From NCBI GenBank assembly GCA_964648005.1, contig CAZYKR010000105.1:1-13324 (forward strand): 13,324 bases of DNA. Reading direction: 5' to 3'. Below the pieces are notes generated by a model that worked only from the letters and a program-made list of their open reading frames with translations, searched no databases and was not told the origin of the DNA. Numbering within the stretch: position 1 is the stretch's first letter; each line of letters begins with the position of its first letter. The position numbers and the translations under genes are program-made. Origin of the DNA: JAGQTE01 sp964648005. GTDB lineage: Bacteria > Actinomycetota > Acidimicrobiia > Acidimicrobiales > Acidimicrobilacustridaceae. Positions 8,030 to 13,324 of this stretch are shown piece after piece.

Positions 8030-8035
8030 GGGGGC

Positions 8036-8041
8036 ATCCTA
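8036..8041 (-). promoter_or_regulatory. Probable -10 box of a leaderless kgd promoter
   Basis: TAGGAT (TANNNT) ends six bases before GTG 8029, and no Shine-Dalgarno sequence is present, so transcription would start at or next to the start codon. No good -35 hexamer is visible. The box lies in the 59-base gap after the DsbA-like gene, so kgd could be transcribed independently of it. Confidence 0.5.
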
Positions 8042-8088
8042 CCCAGCGACTCGCAGACCAGGATCGGCCGCCGCCGCCCCGATGTGGC

Positions 8089-8688
8089 TCAGGAGGGGTG
8101 GCGCGCGGCGAGCTTGGTGACCCAGCGCTCGATGGCCTCGCGTGGCTGCGCCCCGGGAATCAGCAGCACGTCGTCCACCAGCCAGGCCGGGGTCGCGGTG
8201 ACGCCGTGCTCACGGGCATCGACCATGGCGTCGGTGAGCACCTTGGCTCCGACACCGTCGGCGACCAGCTCGGCGATGGCGGTCGGATCCGCCCCGGACG
8301 CCGCGACCAGCGAGTCGAGGGTGGCGCGATCGCCGAGGTCGCCGGCATCGACCCAGTGCGTCCGGAACAGCGCGTCGTCGAGCGCCTCGAACGCGTCGGG
8401 CGCATGGATCCGCACCACCTCGGCCGTCTCGAGGGCGCGGCGCGAGTTGGGGGTGCGGGTCGGCTTGGTGAACGGCATGCCGAGCTCGGCGCACTCGGCA
8501 CCGATCATGTCGAGGACGCGGTCGAGCCGACCGCCGGGACGGTGCGGTCTGCCCTCCGGTGGTAGCTCGGGATGCAGCTCGAACGGTCGCTGGGTGACCG
8601 TGACGCCGAGCGACCGCATCAGGGCGGTCCGGTCGCGGCCCAGATAGCACCACGGGCAGATGTAGTCGCTCCACAGCACGGCGTGCAC
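8089..8688 (-). CDS. DsbA family oxidoreductase (FrnE / 2-hydroxychromene-2-carboxylate isomerase-like)
   Basis: A 199-residue thioredoxin-fold protein of the cytoplasmic DsbA/FrnE type. It has no signal peptide and opens with the first beta strand followed by the active site CPWC (C11, C14), then the family's YLGR. The helical insertion spans roughly residues 50-150 (including the FTKPTRTPNSRRALETAE region typical of FrnE-like proteins), and the cis-proline loop is TATPAWL (P167). FrnE-like proteins catalyse thiol-disulfide exchange; some relatives are polyketide-pathway or isomerase enzymes, so the partner is unknown. GTG 8688 is chosen because the fold starts immediately and TAGCGT lies eight bases upstream. 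The gene is divergent from xthA with only 42 bases between starts, and is followed by kgd after 59 bases. Confidence 0.92.
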   Translation of the reverse strand: MHAVLWSDYICPWCYLGRDRTALMRSLGVTVTQRPFELHPELPPEGRPHRPGGRLDRVLDMIGAECAELGMPFTKPTRTPNSRRALETAEVVRIHAPDAFEALDDALFRTHWVDAGDLGDRATLDSLVAASGADPTAIAELVADGVGAKVLTDAMVDAREHGVTATPAWLVDDVLLIPGAQPREAIERWVTKLAARHPS

Positions 8689-8696
8689 GGGTGCCG

Positions 8697-8702
8697 ACGC
8701 TA
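8697..8702 (-). promoter_or_regulatory. Probable -10 box of a leaderless DsbA-like gene promoter
   Basis: TAGCGT ends eight bases before GTG 8688, and no Shine-Dalgarno sequence is present. It lies inside the 42-base divergent gap shared with xthA. Confidence 0.45.
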
Positions 8703-8716
8703 GTGCGACCGGTCCC

Positions 8717-8722
8717 TACACT
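8717..8722 (+). promoter_or_regulatory. Probable -10 box of a leaderless xthA promoter
   Basis: TACACT ends eight bases before ATG 8731, with no Shine-Dalgarno sequence. CCGACG at 8694-8699, 17 bases upstream, keeps only the GAC core of a -35 box and overlaps the opposing -10 box, so the two promoters may interfere with each other. Confidence 0.5.
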
Positions 8723-8730
8723 CGGCGCCG

Positions 8731-9525
8731 ATGCGGATCGTCACGTGGAACGTCAACTCGCTCAAGGCACGGCTGGAGCGGGTGGAGGAATGGCTCACCA
8801 ACAACGAGCCCGACATCGTGTGCCTGCAGGAGACCAAGCTGGCCGACGACGCCTTCCCGGCGATCACCTTCGCCGCCCTCGGCTACGAGGCCTTCCACCA
8901 CGGGGAGGGGCGCTGGAACGGCGTGGCGATCCTGTCGCGCGTCGGACTCGACGATCCGCACGCAGGGTTCACGACGTCGCCCGGTGACGAGGTGTTCCCC
9001 GGGGAGGCCCGCGTCGCTTGGGCGACCTGCGGCGGTGTGCGGGTCGCCTCGGTGTACGTGCCCAACGGCCGCGAGGTCGACCACGATCACTACGCCTACA
9101 AGCTGCGGTTCCTCGGCCGCCTCCGTGCCGAGCTCGAGGCGACGAGCAATCCCTCGGCCGACGTGGCGATCTGCGGCGACTTCAACATCGCTCCCGACGA
9201 CCGCGACGTGTACGACCCGGCGGCCTTCGTCGGCGCCACGCATGTCAGCGCGCCCGAGCGGGCGGCGTTGGCCGAGCTGGAGGCGTGGGGGCTCACCGAC
9301 GTGTTCCGCCGGCACTACGACGATGGCGGGCTGTACTCGTGGTGGGACTACCGAGCCGGCAACTTCCACAAGGGCAAGGGCATGCGCATCGATCTGGTGC
9401 TGGCCTCGGCGCCCTTGGCCCAACGATCGACCGCCGCCCTGATCGACCGCAACGCCCGCAAGGGCAAGGCGCCGAGCGATCACGCTCCGGTGGTCGCCGA
9501 CTTCGCCCCTGGAGGTGCTGCATGA
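8731..9525 (+). CDS. xthA: Exodeoxyribonuclease III (AP endonuclease, ExoIII family)
   Basis: A 264-residue endonuclease/exonuclease/phosphatase-fold enzyme of the ExoIII/APE1 family. It cleaves abasic sites and removes 3' blocking groups in base excision repair in the cytoplasm. The catalytic set is complete: N7 in WNVNS, E34 in QETK, Y109 in VYVPNG, D150 and N152 in GDFNIAP, D221 in RIDLVL, and the D250-H251 pair in SDHAP. Length matches the family (about 260-270 residues). The start is the first ATG of the domain and follows a -10 box by eight bases. It overlaps the downstream thioesterase start as ATGA. Confidence 0.96.
   Translation: MRIVTWNVNSLKARLERVEEWLTNNEPDIVCLQETKLADDAFPAITFAALGYEAFHHGEGRWNGVAILSRVGLDDPHAGFTTSPGDEVFPGEARVAWATCGGVRVASVYVPNGREVDHDHYAYKLRFLGRLRAELEATSNPSADVAICGDFNIAPDDRDVYDPAAFVGATHVSAPERAALAELEAWGLTDVFRRHYDDGGLYSWWDYRAGNFHKGKGMRIDLVLASAPLAQRSTAALIDRNARKGKAPSDHAPVVADFAPGGAA
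9511..9516 (+). promoter_or_regulatory. Strong ribosome binding site for the thioesterase gene
   Basis: GGAGGT within the last codons of xthA lies five bases before ATG 9522. It fixes that start and fits translational coupling through the ATGA overlap. Confidence 0.75.
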
Positions 9526-10265
9526 GCGACGTCGAACCCGGCTCGCCGCCGGACCCCGAGGTGGTTCGCGGCATGCTCTACACGCGCTGGCAGGAACCGC
9601 CGCCGTCGATGATGACCACACGCAAGGTCGAGATGCGTCGCCTGGCGGACTCCATGCGCATCATCATCGAGCGCCTGGTCGCCACCGACGCGCCGACCGA
9701 GCACCTCATCCAGGCAGCGGACGAGCTGGCCCGGGTGGCGCTGACCTTCGACGAGGCTCGGCACGGCACCCGCTACGAGGGCTTCGCCGAAGCAGCCAAC
9801 GCCGGTGGCGACGTGCACGCCAGCTTCGAGCACAGCCCCTTCATCGGTCGCGCCAACCCCTTGTCGCCGCCGATCTACCTGCACGACATCGACGGCGTCG
9901 TGCACGGCCGCGCCATCTTCGGTTCGGCCTACGAGGGCCCGCCGGGATGCGTCCACGGCGGGTACGTCGCCGGCGCCTTCGACGAGCTGCTCGGCGCCAC
10001 GCAGTCCCTGTCCGGTGCACCTGGCATGACGGGGACGCTGACCGTGCGGTACCGATCGCCGACCCCGCTGCACACCGAGCTGCACTTCGTCGGCCGACTC
10101 GTACGTGTCGAGGGGCGCAAGATCTTCACCGAGGGTCAGGTCTTCGCCGGCGACCGGCTCTGCGCCGAGGCCGAGGCCGTGTTCATCTCGATCGACTTCG
10201 GGCGGTTCGCTCAGCTCAAGGCCCAGCGCGACGAGGCCGAGCAGGCGCGGCTCAACCACGGCTGA
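9522..10265 (+). CDS. PaaI family hotdog-fold thioesterase
   Basis: A 247-residue protein with a C-terminal hotdog domain of the PaaI/THEM4 acyl-CoA thioesterase type (about residues 115-228). The signature GCVHGGYVAGAFDEL (142-156) holds the HGG motif on the central helix, with D154/E155 as the likely catalytic acid. The VRYRSPTPLHTEL strand (175-187) and the EGRKIFTEGQVF strand are typical of the fold. The N-terminal ~110 residues are extra compared with small PaaI proteins (about 140 residues) and carry a helical segment (35-80) with no recognised domain. The substrate is unknown; an acyl-CoA is inferred. The ATG overlaps the xthA stop (ATGA) and has a strong GGAGGT. It is cytoplasmic and followed after 77 bases by the membrane protein gene. 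Confidence 0.88.
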   Translation: MSDVEPGSPPDPEVVRGMLYTRWQEPPPSMMTTRKVEMRRLADSMRIIIERLVATDAPTEHLIQAADELARVALTFDEARHGTRYEGFAEAANAGGDVHASFEHSPFIGRANPLSPPIYLHDIDGVVHGRAIFGSAYEGPPGCVHGGYVAGAFDELLGATQSLSGAPGMTGTLTVRYRSPTPLHTELHFVGRLVRVEGRKIFTEGQVFAGDRLCAEAEAVFISIDFGRFAQLKAQRDEAEQARLNHG

Positions 10266-10304
10266 GGTCGGACGCCCGGCCGCCGCCTCGGCGCAGGGGT
10301 GATC

Positions 10305-10310
10305 TAGCCT
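10305..10310 (+). promoter_or_regulatory. Possible -10 box upstream of the acyltransferase-like/SGNH gene
   Basis: TAGCCT lies in the gap between the thioesterase and the membrane protein. Transcription from it would give a leader of about 25 bases containing the GGAG ribosome binding site. No -35 box is visible, so it is weak evidence for a separate promoter. Confidence 0.3.
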
Positions 10311-10330
10311 CACGGCGGCGCACACGACCC

Positions 10331-10334
10331 GGAG
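10331..10334 (+). promoter_or_regulatory. Ribosome binding site of the acyltransferase-like/SGNH gene
   Basis: GGAG lies eight bases before ATG 10343 and only two before ATG 10337. This spacing favours 10343 as the start. Confidence 0.55.
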
Positions 10335-10342
10335 AGATGGCG

Positions 10343-12316
10343 ATGCTCCTCGGAGTGCAAGGTCGGACGCACGCGACGTCTGCTGATGGCGGGTCGACGG
10401 CCCACGACAGCGGCGAGGCGGCGGCAGGGTGGCTCGCCGGTGCCGGCGCGCTCCTCGTCCTCGCCGGGGCGACGCCGCTGCTTCCTGAGACGAGTAGCTG
10501 GCTGGTGGGCAGCGAGCTGCTGTTGGTGGGGGCCGGGGCGTGGTGCGGCGGGCGGTGGCGGCGCGGTGATCGGCTCATCGGCGCAGCGAGCCGGCTCCTG
10601 TGGATCGCCTGGGTCCTGTTGGGCGCGTCCGCCGTGTTCGCGCTCACGGCGACCGGGCCCGAGCTGGCGCCGCTCAGGCGGTCAGCCGTCGCCGCTGGGC
10701 TCGGCGTCATCAACTGGTGGCTGGTCATCAGCCCGCAACGGCCGCTCGCTCCAGCGACGCCGCTCACCCCGCTGTGGCTTCCGGCGGTGGCGCTCCAACT
10801 CGGGATCGTCGTCTCCGTCGTCCATCGGGTGCGACGTCCGCGAGACGTCTCGGACAGACGGCGTCGTGGCATCGGCGCGTTGGTCGCGGGTGGTGCGGCA
10901 GCGCTCTACACGGCGGGGCTGGCGCGCCTGGCCACGATCTCGACGCCCGGCTGGTCGCCGTTCGGCGATCCCGGCGACCTACCGAGCTGGCTGGTGCGTG
11001 GGCTCGACATCGACGGTACCTACGACCTGAGTCGCCTGATGTACAGCACCGACACCCGTGCCGCTGGCTTCTGCTTTGGCGTCGCGGCCGCGTTCCTCGC
11101 TCCCTCGGATGCGCTGCGTCGTCGCGCCGGAGCTCGGTGGGTCGTGGGGATCGCCGTGACAGCAGCGGTCGTGGTCCTGGCCTCGGCGAGCCCGAGCTGG
11201 CTCCAGTTCGGTGGGCTCGGGTTCGCCGGACTGGCCGGCGCCGCAGTCGTGCTCGCCGTCGGATCGGTCGCTCCCGGGCGGTCGACGTCATTTCTCGGCC
11301 GCCATGCTCGCGCCGTCGCCTGGTGGGGCGCCTCGGCGTTCCTGCTGCACGGCCTGGCCTCGTCCGTCACCGAGCGCCTCGGCCTCGATCCCACGACCGC
11401 CGGCATCGTCGGCTCGGTGGCCGCCGTGGTGCTCGCCGTGGTGCTCGCCGCGCTCGTCGCGCATCGGGAAGCGGCCGTCACGCCTTCGGCGGCGTGGCGG
11501 CGCCTCGTCGTCACCTGGGCGTTGTGCGTCGCAGTGGTCCTGGCCGCGGTCGTGGCACCAGGCGGCAAGCTCGCCACCTTCCAGCGGCTCGACGACGACG
11601 GACGCGTCGTCGTCGTCGTCGCCGGCGATTCGATGGCGAACGGACTCGGCCTGGTGCCGTTGTTGCGCGACCGCGACGGAGAGATCGGCGCCACCATCCG
11701 CCTGGCAGCCCTACCAGGGTGCGGCCTGACCACCGGCGACATCGTCAACCACGGGGTCGTGGCGAAGCGCAGCGCCGAGTGCGACGACCTGCTCCCCAGG
11801 ATGGACGCCCAAGCCGCCGGCTCGGCGCCGGTCGTCGCGGTCCTGCTGGCTTGGGCGTGGGAGCTGCACGATCACGACGTCGTCGAGGGGGACGCGACGG
11901 TGCGCTACGTCGTCGGGACCCCCGAGTGGCGTGAGCGCTTTCGCTACCACGCGCAGAACGCCATCGACCTGCTGGGGCAGACCGGCGCCGTCGTGCTGCT
12001 GCTGACCATGCCGTGCGTCGATCCGGACGCCGACACGCCGCAGCACCCGACCTCTGACGCCGTCGAGCCGCACCGCCTGGACGCGGTCAACGGCATGGTG
12101 CGCCAGCTGGCGGCGTGGAACCGTGCGAACACCGTGCTCGTGGACCTCGACGCCTACTTGTGCCCGGACGGCAACTACCTGGCGTACCGCGACGGGGTCC
12201 TGATGAGCATGGACGGCGTGCACTTCACCGAGGATGGCGCCGAGAAGATCTGGCTCGAGGTCGTCGAACCGGCGTTGCGCGACGTCACCGGCGTGTCTTC
12301 TGGACCGCTCACCTGA
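10343..12316 (+). CDS. Membrane protein: degenerate acyltransferase-3 (OafA-like) domain fused to SGNH hydrolase domain
   Basis: A 657-residue integral membrane protein. Residues 29-405 hold about 11-12 hydrophobic segments that follow the OafA/YrhL acyltransferase-3 pattern: an N-W-strand (VINWWLV, 122-128), PLTPLWLPAVALQLG (140-154) where active members read HLWSLAVEEQF, YSTDTRAAGFCFG (234-246), and a late SAFLLHG (331-337) where members read YLWHWP. The catalytic His of the first helix and the Glu of VEEQ are not there. Residues 420-650 form an extracytoplasmic SGNH esterase/acetyltransferase domain with GDS (S430), AWAWEL (503-508) and DGVH (D624, H627), so its triad looks intact. AT3-SGNH fusions modify cell-envelope sugars; here the acyl-transport half may be inactive or altered. 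The start is ATG 10343, chosen by GGAG spacing; ATG 10337 is also possible. Confidence 0.85.
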   Translation: MLLGVQGRTHATSADGGSTAHDSGEAAAGWLAGAGALLVLAGATPLLPETSSWLVGSELLLVGAGAWCGGRWRRGDRLIGAASRLLWIAWVLLGASAVFALTATGPELAPLRRSAVAAGLGVINWWLVISPQRPLAPATPLTPLWLPAVALQLGIVVSVVHRVRRPRDVSDRRRRGIGALVAGGAAALYTAGLARLATISTPGWSPFGDPGDLPSWLVRGLDIDGTYDLSRLMYSTDTRAAGFCFGVAAAFLAPSDALRRRAGARWVVGIAVTAAVVVLASASPSWLQFGGLGFAGLAGAAVVLAVGSVAPGRSTSFLGRHARAVAWWGASAFLLHGLASSVTERLGLDPTTAGIVGSVAAVVLAVVLAALVAHREAAVTPSAAWRRLVVTWALCVAVVLAAVVAPGGKLATFQRLDDDGRVVVVVAGDSMANGLGLVPLLRDRDGEIGATIRLAALPGCGLTTGDIVNHGVVAKRSAECDDLLPRMDAQAAGSAPVVAVLLAWAWELHDHDVVEGDATVRYVVGTPEWRERFRYHAQNAIDLLGQTGAVVLLLTMPCVDPDADTPQHPTSDAVEPHRLDAVNGMVRQLAAWNRANTVLVDLDAYLCPDGNYLAYRDGVLMSMDGVHFTEDGAEKIWLEVVEPALRDVTGVSSGPLT

Positions 12317-12317
12317 G

Positions 12318-12342
12318 TGACGCCGTTGGGCGAGCAGCGTCA
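12318..12342. terminator. Possible short bidirectional hairpin between convergent genes
   Basis: TGACGC (12318-12323) and GCGTCA (12337-12342) can pair as a six-base stem around a 13-base loop, filling the whole gap between the two convergent stops and including the helicase stop codon. There is no T tract. The stem is short for such GC-rich DNA, so it may be chance. Confidence 0.25.
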
Positions 12343-13324
12343 ACCGCCGGCGAGCGTGACGATGTCGGCGATCTCGCCGGCGTAGCGCGCCGCGCGCGCC
12401 GGGCCCAGGCCGGGCACTGTCGCCACCTCGTCGGCGGTGCGCGGGCGACGCTGCGCGATCGCCCGCAGCACCTCGTCGCTCAGCACGGTCGCCGGCAGCG
12501 CCTCGACGGCGCGCGCTCGAGCGTCGCGCCAGCGCACCAGGGCGTCGAGGACGGGATCGGGTTCGGGCGCCGGGGTCGGCTCGCCACCGAGCGAGGCACG
12601 CGCCAGCGCCAGCCCGGCGAGCGGTGTGACGGGCTCCGCCTCGGACGCGCCGTCGGACGGCGGGCGTGACGATTGGCGACCGCGCCGTCGGGGGTCGAGC
12701 GACCCGAGCAGCGGAGAGCGCCGGCGCTCCACGACCTTGTCGCCGAAACGCCGGTTCGCGGCCCAGCTGATCACCAGCTCGTGCGATGCCCGGCTCAGCG
12801 CCACGTGCAGGAGCCGCCGTTCCTCGTCGATCTGCTCGGGACGCTTGGCGTGGCCGATGGGAACGAAGCCCGCCTCGACGCCGACGACGTGGACGACGCG
12901 CCATTCGAGACCCTTGGCGGCGTGGAAGGTGGCCAGCTCTACGCCGGGGGTGCGGCCGCCGGGAGTCTCGCTCGGCGACAAGGCGCGCACCCAGGCGGCG
13001 AAGGCGCTGGGCGGCGCCTGGGGGTCGCCGGTGAGCGCCAAGTACTCGCGGCCGAGCACGACGAGCTCGCCGAGCGCGGCCCGCACCTCGTCGTCAGCCT
13101 GGTCGTCGAGCTCGGCCGAGAGGTCGGCCAGCACCGTGCCCACCGGCGTGCGCTCGTGCGCCAGGCGGGCCAGCACGGCGCGCACCTCGGCGCGGTCGAC
13201 CAAGCGCGCCCCGCCCCGCACCGCCGTCGGGATGCCCGCTCGTCGCAGCGCACGCTCGACCGCCGCGAGCTGCGCGTTGGTGCGGGCCAGCACCGCCTGG
13301 TCGGACCACGATCCGCCGGGGCGG
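12340..13324 (-). CDS. UvrD/Rep family superfamily-1 helicase with C-terminal HRDC domain (UvrD2-like), 5' partial
   Basis: The frame is open to the right edge, so only the last 327 residues are present; the ATPase motifs I-III lie outside the window. The visible part starts in domain 2A with AVLARTNAQ (motif IV region), then LATFHAAKGLEW (motif V) and EERRLLHVALSRA (motif VI with its Arg finger), as in UvrD, Rep and PcrA. Roughly the last 70 residues form an HRDC domain (RWRDARARA, LPATVLSD, VPGLGPARAARYAGEI). This order matches mycobacterial UvrD2, a 3'-5' DNA helicase with an HRDC domain. I find no cysteines in the visible part, so the tetracysteine motif of mycobacterial UvrD2 seems missing here. 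It is convergent with the membrane protein gene, with 23 bases between stops. Confidence 0.93.
   Translation of the reverse strand, partial: RPGGSWSDQAVLARTNAQLAAVERALRRAGIPTAVRGGARLVDRAEVRAVLARLAHERTPVGTVLADLSAELDDQADDEVRAALGELVVLGREYLALTGDPQAPPSAFAAWVRALSPSETPGGRTPGVELATFHAAKGLEWRVVHVVGVEAGFVPIGHAKRPEQIDEERRLLHVALSRASHELVISWAANRRFGDKVVERRRSPLLGSLDPRRRGRQSSRPPSDGASEAEPVTPLAGLALARASLGGEPTPAPEPDPVLDALVRWRDARARAVEALPATVLSDEVLRAIAQRRPRTADEVATVPGLGPARAARYAGEIADIVTLAGG

Noticed and set aside
8063..8083. ATCGG/CCGAT inverted repeat between the DsbA-like gene and kgd as a terminator.
   Set aside because: Only a five-base stem with an 11-base loop and no T tract; expected by chance in this composition.
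5240..8647. A very long plus-strand open frame (1135 codons) opposite kgd and the DsbA-like gene.
   Set aside because: It is a GC-driven shadow: it has no recognisable domain and is dominated by Val/Gly/Arg/His/Asp repeats, while the minus strand encodes clear enzymes.
11596..11625. A run of GTC repeats that might be a microsatellite or slippage site.
   Set aside because: It encodes the Val-rich beta strand leading into the GDS motif of the SGNH domain and is in frame with no sign of disruption.
10600..11934. A 444-codon plus-strand frame inside the membrane protein gene.
   Set aside because: Arg-rich and motif-free; the overlapping frame has membrane segments and an SGNH triad.

Overview
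This window is ordinary chromosomal DNA from a very GC-rich actinobacterium, with nine genes packed almost end to end. Three things suggest the Actinobacteria: a fused 2-oxoglutarate decarboxylase/dehydrogenase of the Kgd type (acyltransferase and E1 domains in one chain), a UvrD2-like helicase ending in an HRDC domain, and several genes with a TANNNT -10 box only 6-8 bases before the start codon, as in leaderless actinobacterial transcripts. The NYN-S1-lysine-tail protein and the overall gene style make me think of Acidimicrobiia (Ilumatobacter-like), but that is a guess. I see no phage, insertion sequence, tRNA, rRNA, CRISPR array or other sign of recent transfer. No gene-free stretch exceeds about 150 bases.

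Layout: (1) Bases 1-1072, minus: a putative RNA-binding/RNA-cleaving protein (NYN nuclease domain, S1 domain, histone-H1-like Lys/Ala tail) that runs off the left edge. (2) Bases 1218-3190, plus: an M20 metallopeptidase and a HAD phosphatase sharing a GTGA overlap. (3) Bases 3150-8688, minus: a DsbA/FrnE-like oxidoreductase, then kgd, then an exported, membrane-anchored alpha/beta-hydrolase, whose 3' end overlaps the HAD gene by 41 bases tail to tail. (4) Bases 8731-12316, plus: exonuclease III, a PaaI-type thioesterase coupled to it by an ATGA overlap, and a large membrane protein made of a degenerate acyltransferase-3 domain plus an SGNH hydrolase domain. (5) Bases 12340-13324, minus: the C-terminal part of a UvrD2-like helicase whose start lies beyond the right edge.

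The genes do not form one pathway. Kgd supplies central carbon flux from 2-oxoglutarate; exonuclease III and the UvrD-like helicase are DNA repair enzymes; the M20, HAD, esterase and thioesterase proteins are hydrolases with unknown substrates. I do not find a convincing new multi-gene system. The points most worth a second look are the acyltransferase-3 domain that has lost its recognisable catalytic motifs while its fused SGNH domain keeps them, the NYN-S1-histone-tail architecture, and the repeated leaderless and mirror-symmetric promoter arrangement at divergent starts.
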